A stretch of 64,000 nucleotides of DNA from Streptomyces sp. SID12501 (GTDB lineage Bacteria; Actinomycetota; Actinomycetes; Streptomycetales; Streptomycetaceae), in NCBI RefSeq assembly GCF_010550245.1, contig NZ_JAAGLU010000008.1:1-64000 (forward strand). The letters run 5' to 3'. Numbering within the stretch: the stretch's first letter is position 1; each line of letters starts with the position of its first letter. The notes under the pieces were generated by a model, which made no database searches, was not told where the DNA came from, and saw only the letters and a list, made by a program, of their open reading frames with translations. Below, piece after piece: positions 1 through 7,373 of this stretch. Both the position numbers and the translations under genes were made by a program.

Positions 1-2701
1 GGTTGTTGCGGGAGGTGAGAGTGGAGGGGTGGTCCTCGCCCAGCACCCGCACGGAGGCGGTGAGGGTCTGTTCGTACAGCGGGATGGCCCGCCCGAGGTC
101 CCCCGCCCCCTGGTACGCACCCGCGAGATTGCTGCGGGAGGTGAGAGTGGAGGGGTGGTCCTCGCCCAGCACCCGCACGGAGGCGGTGAGGGTCTGTTCG
201 TACAGCGGGATGGCCCGCCCGAGGTCCCCCGCCGACATATAGGCGCCGGCGAGGTTGTTGCGGGAGGTGAGCGTGTCGGGGTGGTCCTCGCCCAGCACCC
301 GCACTCGGTCACTGAGGGTCTGTTCGTACAGCGGGATGGCCCGCCCGAGGTCCCCCACCCCCTGGTACGCACCCGCGAGATTGTTGCGGGAGGTGAATGT
401 TTCGGGGTGGTCCTCGCCCAGCACCCGCACGGAGGCGGTGAGGGTCTGTTCAAACAAAGGAAAGGCCTTTTCCAGCTCACCGAGCGTGCTATAAGCACCC
501 GCAAGATTGCTTCGCGCGGCGAGGGTATCCGGGTGATCGGAGCCGAGAAATTGCTCGCAGCCGGCCAGTGTGCTCTGATAAAGCTGGATGGCCTGTGTTA
601 GATCACCTTTCATTTCGTAGGCGTACGCCAAATTATTCAAGGACGTCAAGGTGTCAGGGTGGTCGCTGCCGAGGATCCGTTGCCGGTCGGTCAGCGTTTC
701 CTCCAACAACGGAAGCGCACCGTTAACGTCGCCTAGCGAAAGACGGGCATAGGCGAGGCTGTTGCATGACGCGAGAGTGTCTGGATGGTCGCTACCAAGA
801 ATCCGCTCCCGTGTCGCCAGATTCTGCTCTAGAAGCTGTACTGCGTTCCCAGCCCGGTTCACAAAATGAAGGGAGGTTGCGAGATTATGACGGGAAGCCA
901 AGGTATCGAGGTGTTGATCACCCAGTACCTGTTCCCGCTTAGATAGAGCTTGCTCGAACAACGGAATAGATTGCTCTATATTTCCGGCCACCTGGTGTGC
1001 GTATGCCAGGTTGTTTAGAGAAGTCAGAGTATCGGGATGCAGGTCGCCCAGTACGCGTTCGCGGTCGGTCAGCGTTTGTTCATACAATGGAATGGCAGCA
1101 TCCAGGTCGCCAGATGCCAGGTATGCGCCTGCTAGATCATTCCGAGTACTCAGGACAACAGGGTCTTCATGCCCGAGTGACTGTTCGCACTCAGCGAGAG
1201 TTTGCTCGTACAGAGAGAGAGCTTTTTCGAGATTACCCGCTGCTTGGTAAGCGCCAGCCAGATTCCCGAGAGCTGCCAGCGTATCGCGGTGAAGGCGCCC
1301 ATAATGACGAGAATACGCGGCGTGGGAACGCATGTGATATGGAATGGCGTCGGTTGGATCACCTTGCTCGTTTAGGAAAAGGCCCGCCTGATTGAATAGG
1401 TGAGCCGACACGGCAGTATCGGATTCTGACGTCGCACGGTCAGCAAGGGTCGTAATGTGCGGAATAAGACGTTGCCAAAGAGGCCAACCCTTGGGTTCGT
1501 ACACTTGCGGGAGGGCTGCATCCAGCAACTCCGTTGACTGCCGCAGCCCAGTCGTGATGTCGACCGGCAGGCGATAGGGATCCTGAGGGTCAACGGTCCG
1601 GACAAACGTCTGCAACAATCGATGCATGGAGATTGAAGTTGCATCGGCATCAAGCAATCCGTGGGCCGCGAGCTTCATCAAGGTCTGCTGCAACGTTTGC
1701 TGATCAACTGATAAAGTCAAGTTATCAAGCAAGCTGCGCGGAATTCCTTCATGGGCATACCAGGAAAGAATGCGTAGTAGAGGCAGCGCGAATGGCGCAT
1801 CTGTGAGCTGCTCGAAACTGGCATGAAATGTTCGATTAAGCGGGCTCCGGGCAGGTGAAGAATCGTCTAAATCGAGAATATCCGACTCAAAATTGGAGAG
1901 TCGGTGAAGGTACTCTGCTGCATCAATATGGGTCGCTGAGATGTACTTGGCGGCTGCCCGGATAGCGAGCGGAAGCCCTCCTAGGCGCGAGACTAGATCC
2001 GCCCTTTGATAGAGATCTGGTTCTCCAGTTGGTTCGCCAGATTGTACGGTCCGCGTAAATAGTTCGAGGGCTTCATGGCGAGGAAGGGGGCCCACTTGAA
2101 TCATTGTGGCATTGATGCGGTGCCAGCGTGAACTAAGGCGGCTCGTCACAATGATGTGACCACAATTCAGGCGATTAATTAGCGATGCAATATCTGCTGA
2201 ATCTGTCACATCATCTAGAATGAGGAGCCAGTCATCATGAGTGCTCAACCACTGGGTTGCGCGTTCAGCTGATTCATCCATAGGCCAGGCTTGGGACAAT
2301 TCCGGTTGCAGAGTAAAAATCAAACGTGCGAGGCCGGCCTCAAGTCCAGCAGAATTATTCGCAGTGATCCACCAGATTGGATTGTAGGTCCTCACGCGCC
2401 GTGACGCATAGTGTGCGGCAAGTGTGCTCTTCCCTACCCCTCCTAGTCCACTCAAGACCGCTACACTGCCCGGCGCGGCGAGGCTATCTTCCATATGCGA
2501 GATTTCAGAAGTGCGACCTACAAGGAGATCCCCTCTGGGAGGTAGATTTACAAGGTCGCTGGGAGCATCTACGTTCGAAACAGGGCGCAAAGACTGGCTA
2601 GATAGAGCAGTCTCATGAATGTACTGGTCACGTCCAGCTTGGTAAATTCGACCGTGTCCAGATGCAGCGGCCGAGATATTCAGTTCACCTCGTTCATTCA
2701 C
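1..2701 (-). CDS. STAND (NB-ARC) ATPase with TPR array, C-terminus off window
   Basis: Probable ATP-driven sensor/switch of a three-part conflict system. The GTG start at 2701 follows a strong AAGGAGG eight bases upstream and overlaps the caspase stop by 8 bp; the in-frame ATG at 2697 meets a stop within six codons. The first about 900 residues are visible. Near residue 18 is the GRIYQAGRDQ segment. Walker A GLGGVGKST is at about 85-93, Walker B LLILDD near 155, then an IVTSR segment and GGLPLA, the usual NB-ARC order. From about residue 450 there are ten 42-residue kinesin-light-chain-type TPRs and the start of an eleventh, with core DHPDTLTSRNNLAGAY. Family knowledge: STAND NTPases oligomerise on ligand binding and activate an effector, here presumably the adjacent caspase. 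The ligand is unknown. Confidence 0.9.
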   Translation of the reverse strand, partial: MNERGELNISAAASGHGRIYQAGRDQYIHETALSSQSLRPVSNVDAPSDLVNLPPRGDLLVGRTSEISHMEDSLAAPGSVAVLSGLGGVGKSTLAAHYASRRVRTYNPIWWITANNSAGLEAGLARLIFTLQPELSQAWPMDESAERATQWLSTHDDWLLILDDVTDSADIASLINRLNCGHIIVTSRLSSRWHRINATMIQVGPLPRHEALELFTRTVQSGEPTGEPDLYQRADLVSRLGGLPLAIRAAAKYISATHIDAAEYLHRLSNFESDILDLDDSSPARSPLNRTFHASFEQLTDAPFALPLLRILSWYAHEGIPRSLLDNLTLSVDQQTLQQTLMKLAAHGLLDADATSISMHRLLQTFVRTVDPQDPYRLPVDITTGLRQSTELLDAALPQVYEPKGWPLWQRLIPHITTLADRATSESDTAVSAHLFNQAGLFLNEQGDPTDAIPYHMRSHAAYSRHYGRLHRDTLAALGNLAGAYQAAGNLEKALSLYEQTLAECEQSLGHEDPVVLSTRNDLAGAYLASGDLDAAIPLYEQTLTDRERVLGDLHPDTLTSLNNLAYAHQVAGNIEQSIPLFEQALSKREQVLGDQHLDTLASRHNLATSLHFVNRAGNAVQLLEQNLATRERILGSDHPDTLASCNSLAYARLSLGDVNGALPLLEETLTDRQRILGSDHPDTLTSLNNLAYAYEMKGDLTQAIQLYQSTLAGCEQFLGSDHPDTLAARSNLAGAYSTLGELEKAFPLFEQTLTASVRVLGEDHPETFTSRNNLAGAYQGVGDLGRAIPLYEQTLSDRVRVLGEDHPDTLTSRNNLAGAYMSAGDLGRAIPLYEQTLTASVRVLGEDHPSTLTSRSNLAGAYQGAGDLGRAIPLYEQTLTASVRVLGEDHPSTLTSRNN
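3..440. repeat. Near-identical 126-bp tandem repeats coding TPRs
   Basis: Units begin at about 3, 129, 255 and 381, with a period of exactly 126 bp (42 codons). The first two are almost identical over their first 105 or so bases. Identity falls sharply after about 440, where the remaining TPR codons are diverged and AT-richer. This points to recent amplification or gene conversion at the 3' end of the gene. More copies may lie beyond base 1. Confidence 0.9.
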
Positions 2702-3665
2702 TGGAGTTTCCTCCTTGTTGTGATCGAAGAAATTGCAACAATACGCGCTCACTCCGAATCTCGATCCCCTTGTATGTGCCTACGACCGGAGGGAGTCCAC
2801 GGTCCGGCGGCTGTAGCGATGCGGGGGCGGCTGCCAGAGTATTCAGGGGGTAGGAATCGGCCATGTCGATCGGCACTTCATTTTCGTTTATCGCCGCGGT
2901 AAATGCGCGGTTGCGTGCTAATACAATATCGGCACCATGGCCCCGGGTACCGAATTGAGGTTCCGGCACACCCTGGCGATTAGCCAAGCGGTCGGATACT
3001 GCATCGTAAATCATGGTCATATCGAGGAACTCGCCGCTCCCGGAAACTCCATTGCACAGGACATGGATAAGCTCACCTGTGAAAGCCGTAAATTTTTCCC
3101 CGATGGGAGCTAAAGCTTTTCGAGTGGCGGCGGAGGCCGTTAATACGCAAACGCCCTCGATATCTGCCTTTTGAGCGACCACTCTTTGTAGATCCGGTAC
3201 AGTGCAAGGAGATTCTGGGCTCATTTCGCCAAGCGCCTTGCCGCTATAACAGCAGTCCAGGATAACTACAGTGCGACGAGCCCGTATTCCTGCTTGTCGC
3301 AGTCTGGCGCGAAGCTTAGAGTAACTGAGGCAATCGTCATCCCATTTAACGCCACTCAGGGCCAGGTGGAGATCTTGCTCTTCCCCAACGAGTAGTCCAT
3401 GTCCGGCGTAATACAACAGGAGCGTGTCGGTAGCCTCGGCGGCTGCCCGTTCGACTTCTGTCAGCACCTCATGAGGGTAGGTGGGTTCTGGAATGTAGAG
3501 GCAGTGCTCATCAGGAAGACCCCAAACGGTACCGTCAGTCAAGACTCGCCGGAGTTCTGCGAGATTCTTTTCAACGGCAGGCAGCTCTCCGAGCCCGAGG
3601 GCGTCCGCGGAGGAGTGAACGCCGATCAAAACAGCGCGGGAACCAGCGGGATCCGGGGTGGTCAT
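2694..3665 (-). CDS. Caspase-like (C14 / metacaspase fold) protease
   Basis: A 323-residue cysteine protease of the caspase superfamily, predicted effector of the cassette. The catalytic dyad is readable: His89 in YYAGHG and Cys139 in DCCYSG, each after a hydrophobic strand (TLLLYYAGHG, RRTVVILDCCYSG). The N-terminal AVLIGVHSS strand is typical of the fold. The C-terminal about 70 residues look like a linker ending in NSSE. The start ATG overlaps the EACC1 stop as ATGA and its end overlaps the STAND gene by 8 bp, so the three are probably translationally coupled. Both catalytic residues are present, so it should be active. Cleavage of host proteins when the STAND partner is triggered is inference from the family. 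Confidence 0.92.
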   Translation of the reverse strand: MTTPDPAGSRAVLIGVHSSADALGLGELPAVEKNLAELRRVLTDGTVWGLPDEHCLYIPEPTYPHEVLTEVERAAAEATDTLLLYYAGHGLLVGEEQDLHLALSGVKWDDDCLSYSKLRARLRQAGIRARRTVVILDCCYSGKALGEMSPESPCTVPDLQRVVAQKADIEGVCVLTASAATRKALAPIGEKFTAFTGELIHVLCNGVSGSGEFLDMTMIYDAVSDRLANRQGVPEPQFGTRGHGADIVLARNRAFTAAINENEVPIDMADSYPLNTLAAAPASLQPPDRGLPPVVGTYKGIEIRSERVLLQFLRSQQGGNSSE

Positions 3666-4048
3666 GATGCGTTGGAGTTATCACCGCCGCGGGGCTGTTC
3701 CGTCCGCTTCAAGGTGTCAATAATCTCCTGGACTTTGGCTGGGTCGCTGGTGTTGATGGTCACTACGGCACCATTGCACTCGATTCTCACGCCAGAGCCC
3801 GTTCCTGGCGAACGTGCAGTACGTCTGGCGTCCCACCATGCCGCTGTTGAAATGACCAGGCCACCGATCGCAGTAGCGTTGTCGACTACTGCCTGGACGA
3901 TTTCGGCGGCACCCATTCCATCGTCGTCCGATGCTGCTGGTGCGGCTGACAGCTTGGCGTGCGCGGCCACGGGATCGCTCTTCAGCCAACGCAGTAGGTC
4001 AGGGCCGTCCCCGTCCTTGCCCGCCTGGATCAGTACGAGCACATCCAT
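3662..4048 (-). CDS. Effector-associated constant component EACC1
   Basis: A 128-residue protein starting MDVLVLIQAG, with GGGGAGG about ten bases before ATG 4048. The layout fits EACC1: an N-terminal strand/helix unit ending LLRWLKSDP, a hydrophobic central helix (AAEIVQAVVDNATAIGGLVI) followed by W-W-DARR, and a C-terminal VRIECNGAVVTINTSDP strand pair with a closing helix. EACC1 was defined by comparative genomics (Kaur, Burroughs, Iyer and Aravind) as the invariant partner of variable effectors and NTPases in actinobacterial conflict systems. Its biochemical role is unknown. It is the first gene of the overlapping trio; the 272 bp upstream (4049-4320) are AT-richer and probably carry the promoter. 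Confidence 0.8.
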   Translation of the reverse strand: MDVLVLIQAGKDGDGPDLLRWLKSDPVAAHAKLSAAPAASDDDGMGAAEIVQAVVDNATAIGGLVISTAAWWDARRTARSPGTGSGVRIECNGAVVTINTSDPAKVQEIIDTLKRTEQPRGGDNSNAS

Positions 4049-4320
4049 CCCTTTTCCTCCCCTACCCCCGTAAGACCTCAGTTCGAGTCTTCCGGTTGGA
4101 TGGACCAAGCCGATTGGCGGCGTCGGAACGCAGCGTAGCTGGTGCTACCCAGATGGATGCCGCTCATCACCGAACTAGCACCCTCGTATGTCTAGTTGCC
4201 AGTGCTCAACCGGCGCACACCAGCTTGATGACGTGTCTGATACATACCTCCTCAAGCCTCCTGAACAGCGAAGTTATTACTGCATCAACAGGGACTTGAC
4301 CGAGGGTTTCGAAGGGGCAG

Positions 4321-4836
4321 TCAGTTGACTGACCTGGCCTCCCACGGCTGAGGTGGCTTTCCGATCTCTCGTTTCCACCACTGTCCATCTGCGTCCCGAA
4401 ACCCAAAGACGATCACCAGGCTGGCGTCAGGGGCTGGGCGGACTGGCTCACTGAGTGGATCAATCAGTTGCACTCTCGCCGTCAGCTCCTCCTGTGGTTG
4501 AAGGATGCATGCGATCTTTACGTTCGGTCTGATGTTGGGGTTTAAGCGCCAACTCACTGCGCCTTGTGAAGGAGCCTGCCGAACGTCCAGGATCTCGACG
4601 TCACCGATCGGGCTTGTACCTCCGTTGGCGATGCAAACGTCAAGGGTCGTACTGCTGGACCACGGCACTGAGGCGGTCACCAAGGAGGCTCGGCCCTGGG
4701 CCGCCTTAGCCACTCGATCCGTGTCTTCTTGATCAGCCCTTACGGCCCGTCGGTGCGGTATCCACATCGACGCGACAGCAACGCCCACACCGCCAGCTGC
4801 ACTCACGGTGCTCACCACGTTCCAAAAATCTGCCAT
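4321..4836 (-). CDS. Hypothetical membrane-anchored protein
   Basis: A 171-residue protein I do not recognise as a named family. The N-terminus MADFWNVVSTVSAAGGVGVAVASMW is a probable single membrane helix followed by a basic stretch (PHRRAVR). The rest is strand-rich with an Ile/Val/Trp pattern (TTLDVCIANGG, KIACILQPQEELTARVQL, LVIVFGFRDADGQWWKREIG), compatible with a beta-sandwich. A GGGGTGGG segment lies just before the ATG. It is on the same strand as the EACC1 trio, 272 bp upstream, and shares its lower GC, so it belongs to the island. Membership of the conflict system is only inferred from position. Confidence 0.7.
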   Translation of the reverse strand: MADFWNVVSTVSAAGGVGVAVASMWIPHRRAVRADQEDTDRVAKAAQGRASLVTASVPWSSSTTLDVCIANGGTSPIGDVEILDVRQAPSQGAVSWRLNPNIRPNVKIACILQPQEELTARVQLIDPLSEPVRPAPDASLVIVFGFRDADGQWWKREIGKPPQPWEARSVN

Positions 4837-4941
4837 GAACCCACCCCATATGCGGCTATGTCGGGAGGATCGCAGAAGTCTCGGTTACTCCTCAACAGTC
4901 GCGATGCCTATCGGGCACCAGGCCCCGGAGCTGGCCGCCCA

Positions 4942-4988
4942 TCAAGCATGCCGAGCGGTAAGACTATTACCGCATGAACCTTGCTTGA
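4942..4988. repeat. Nested palindrome at the island end
   Basis: A perfect 7-bp inverted repeat, GCGGTAA (4955-4961) and TTACCGC (4967-4973) with a 5-base spacer, is flanked by CATGC (4947-4951) and GCATG (4972-4976), then by TCAAGC (4942-4947) and GCTTGA (4983-4988). It sits immediately next to the point where the EamA gene loses homology. It may be the terminal repeat or recombination site of the inserted element; a transcription terminator is the alternative, but there is no T run. Confidence 0.6.
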
Positions 4989-5718
4989 CCGACGATTCCC
5001 TGAGCGCCGCCACCGGGGCGAGTTCCGCCCGGGTCTGCGCCCACAGCACGAGGCCGTACGCCGTCACGGACAGCGCGCCGCCGAGCAGCCCGACTGCGGC
5101 GAACGGCCGTACCGTCGCAAGGAATTGGCCCCGCCACCGGTACAGCGCGTAGGCGGGGACGGCGATGCCCTCCAGGGCCATCAGCCAGGCGATGTAGGAG
5201 AGCGCGGAGCCCGAGGCCCGTACGCCCAGACCGTCGACGACGGTGTACGCGGCGATGGACAGCCCTGTCGCCAACGCGGCCCCGATCGCCGCCCAGTTGG
5301 GCCGCCGCCCGCGCATCCCCCACAGCGCGACCCCGGTAAGTCCCGCACAGGACACGACGATTCCGGCCGCCGCCCAGCCGTTGGGCACCTCGTGGGCGAA
5401 CACGGCGGCGAGCACGGTGACGACGAGGGGCGCGGTACCGCGCGCGATCGGATACGCCTGCCCGAAGTCGCCGAGCCTGAACGACCGCATGAGCAGCACG
5501 TAGTACGCGATGTGGATGAGGGCAGACGCGACGAGATACGGCCACGCCCCGGCAGCGGGAAGCGGCAGGAACGGCACGGCGACCAGCCCGATCAGCATTC
5601 CGCCGCCCGCGATGAGCGTGAACCCGACCAGCTTGTCGATGATGCGGTGCGCGAGCGCGTTCCAGCAGGCGTGGGTGACGGCGGCGAGCAGTACGGCGGC
5701 GGTGACTGTCGGGGTCAC
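4942..5718 (-). pseudogene. EamA (DMT) transporter, truncated at the 3' end
   Basis: The first about 240 of 258 residues read as a drug/metabolite transporter with hydrophobic helices (TAAVLLAAVTHACWNAL, IARGTAPLVVTVLAAVF and so on). Family members usually continue past the ALRESS motif with one or two more helices. Here the frame turns after APVAALRESSV into KQGSCGNSLTARHA and stops. These last codons lie in the palindromic end of the island, so insertion of the island probably removed the C-terminus. The GTG start overlaps the YbaK-like stop as GTGA. The product is probably non-functional or altered, although a shortened transporter cannot be excluded. Confidence 0.75.
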
Positions 5719-6209
5719 GGAGCCGCCGACTCGCGTACGTCCACGAGAGTCGCGCCGGCGTGGGCGATCAGGGCCTTCGGCTCCATGGGAAACACCGTGT
5801 ACGGGGTACCGGCGGCGGCCCAGACGACGTCGTGCTCCAGCAGCGAACGGTCCGCGAGGACACGGGTTCTGGTCCGGTGCCCGAAGGGCGGCACACCCCC
5901 GATGGCGTACCCGGTGGTCTCGCGTACGACGTCCACCTTGGCGCGGGTGACCTTCGCGGCCATGAGTTCGCGCCGGACGAGCTCGACGTCGACGCGAGAG
6001 GCGCCGTCCATGAGGACGAGCACCGGCACCCCGTCGGCGGAGAAGATCAGCGACTTGCAGATCTGGCTCAGCTCACACCCGATCGCGGCGGCGGCCTCGG
6101 CGGCGGTACGGGTCTCGTCCGGAAACCGGCGAATACGGGAGTGGAGTTCGCTGAGGCCCAGCTCATCGAGGGCCTCGGCGAATCGGGAGGACGTGGTCAT
6201 GCCCGGCAC
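5715..6209 (-). CDS. YbaK/EbsC-family aminoacyl-tRNA deacylase
   Basis: A 164-residue member of the YbaK/ProX editing-domain family, which hydrolyses mischarged aminoacyl-tRNAs in trans. Visible hallmarks are the ICKSLIF segment with the conserved Lys (about residue 52), GVPVLVLMDGASRVD, the GYAIGGVPPFGH loop that lines the pocket, and DVVWAAAGTPYTVFPM. The start may be GTG 6209 or ATG 6200 (MTTSSRF). The substrate tRNA cannot be told from sequence. The downstream EamA gene overlaps by 4 bp, so the two were co-transcribed. Confidence 0.88.
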   Translation of the reverse strand: MPGMTTSSRFAEALDELGLSELHSRIRRFPDETRTAAEAAAAIGCELSQICKSLIFSADGVPVLVLMDGASRVDVELVRRELMAAKVTRAKVDVVRETTGYAIGGVPPFGHRTRTRVLADRSLLEHDVVWAAAGTPYTVFPMEPKALIAHAGATLVDVRESAAP

Positions 6210-6210
6210 G

Positions 6211-6408
6211 TTAGCTGCCGGACAGATGCACCACGAACGAATTCCAGGTGGTGGGATCGAGGGTGAGGTGCGGGGTGTGGGTGGGGCTGGGGGTCTTGGA
6301 GTCCCGGACGTGGATGGTGTGCGGGGTGGTGGCTACTTCCACACAGTCGCCGGGTTCGCTGCTGTCGCTGTAGCTGCTCTTGAACCAGCGGAGTTCCGAG
6401 GTGCTCAT
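6211..6408 (-). CDS. DUF397 domain protein
   Basis: A 65-residue protein with the DUF397 signature: LRWFKSSYSDSSEPGDCVEVA near the N-terminus, VRDSK in the middle and a W-NSFV-HL-G end. Such small proteins are numerous in Streptomyces and are encoded next to HTH/DUF5753 regulators of the WhiJ type, whose activity they are thought to modulate. Its ATG overlaps the stop of the upstream HTH gene (ATGA), confirming the pairing. Confidence 0.93.
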   Translation of the reverse strand: MSTSELRWFKSSYSDSSEPGDCVEVATTPHTIHVRDSKTPSPTHTPHLTLDPTTWNSFVVHLSGS

Positions 6409-7250
6409 AACGCTCCAAGCGCTCGCTCGATGAAGGCCAGCGACTCCCCAGGCGGGAGAGCCTGCGCCCGGATCATCCCATAACGGAGTTCAAGGACCCC
6501 AAGATCCCTGGGACTTGAGATCGGACGGGCATTGAACGCACCTTCGCAACGCCCGACCGCCGAGCCATCGGCGAACTTCAGCACCTGGATCAGGCCCTGC
6601 ATGCTGGCGTGATCCTCACGGTCGGTCGGCATGACCTGGATCATGACGTTCCGCAACTCGCCTACCTCCAGCAGGTGTTCGAGCTGTCGACGTAGCACCA
6701 TTTTCCCTCCGATGGGTCGCTCAAGCGTCACCTGCTCCTGGATGAAGCTGAACGAAGGTGTGGGCTCCCGGTCGAAGACCGACTTACGGGCGACGCGCGC
6801 GGCAACTTCCCGTTCCACCTCGCCGGAAGAGAGCGGCGGCTGCCGTGTCTCGAACAATGCCTTCGCGTACTCCGGTGTCTGCAGCAGGCCGTGGATGTTG
6901 TGGTTGCCGTACAACAACAACTCGACCGCCCGCCCCTCCAACTCCTTAAGTGCCCGCACCTTCTTCGGGTACTGCGCGTCCTCCACGTACTTCCGCATGG
7001 CGGTAATCGCGCCCCGCGCGTTCACCAACTCATCCGCGCTGTAAAGGAATTCGACCCGGGGAATCCGTGCCCCGCGTTCGACCTTCCGGATCAGGTCCTC
7101 GCCGTACCGCATGGCCGCCCCGAAGTCGGCCACCGACATTCCGGCGGCCTCCCTGTGGAACTTGATCACGCCGCCCACGACCTCGATCATCGGCGCCATC
7201 TCGTCGCCGGGCTCGATCGCCCAGCCCACCTCGTCCACGTCCTCGCTCAT
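6405..7250 (-). CDS. HTH (XRE-type) regulator with DUF5753, WhiJ-like
   Basis: A 281-residue regulator. ATG 7250 is preferred because GGAGGTGGGT directly precedes it; the frame is open further up to 7313. The N-terminal HTH reads VIKFHREAAGMSVADFGAAMRYGEDLIRKVERG-style at about residues 28-60, split by normal loop residues. It is followed by the DUF5753 ligand/partner region with YGNHNIHGLLQTPEYA, RQ, a SFIQEQVTLERPIGG segment and the IQVMP region. Members of this family with DUF397 partners act in development or antibiotic control (WhiJ of S. coelicolor); the role of this paralogue is unknown. Confidence 0.92.
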   Translation of the reverse strand: MSEDVDEVGWAIEPGDEMAPMIEVVGGVIKFHREAAGMSVADFGAAMRYGEDLIRKVERGARIPRVEFLYSADELVNARGAITAMRKYVEDAQYPKKVRALKELEGRAVELLLYGNHNIHGLLQTPEYAKALFETRQPPLSSGEVEREVAARVARKSVFDREPTPSFSFIQEQVTLERPIGGKMVLRRQLEHLLEVGELRNVMIQVMPTDREDHASMQGLIQVLKFADGSAVGRCEGAFNARPISSPRDLGVLELRYGMIRAQALPPGESLAFIERALGAL

Positions 7251-7320
7251 ACCCACCTCCAACGGCGACCCGTACCCGAACGGCACTGTCGACAGCCGGG
7301 ACAGGCGGGACAAACACCGG

Positions 7321-7352
7321 AAAGGGGCACCCCGCAGCGCGGGATGCCCCTT
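7321..7352 (-). terminator. Terminator after the MMPL exporter gene
   Basis: A long hairpin with outer arms AAGGGGCA (7322-7329) and TGCCCCTT (7345-7352) and inner CCCGC/GCGGG. It lies 22 bp downstream of the exporter stop and upstream of the HTH gene. Confidence 0.75.
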
Positions 7353-7373
7353 CTCAGCTTGCTCGCGGCCGAC

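Larger units (their letters stand above)
1..4988. other. Acquired conflict-system island (right part)
   Basis: This block of four minus-strand genes has visibly lower GC than the rest of the window; for example 2161-2220 holds only 23 G/C in 60 bases, against about 70% elsewhere. It ends where an EamA transporter gene loses its 3' end, beside a nested palindrome at 4942-4988. The left end lies outside the window. No integrase or transposase is visible. Insertion is inferred from the composition change, the broken host gene and the palindrome. Confidence 0.65.

Noticed and set aside
3..440. 126-bp repeats as a CRISPR or mobile repeat
   Set aside because: They keep an open frame and code TPR motifs, so they are protein repeats.
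4206..4406. 66-codon frame near the island hypothetical gene
   Set aside because: It overlaps the better supported 171-residue gene and has no convincing start signal.
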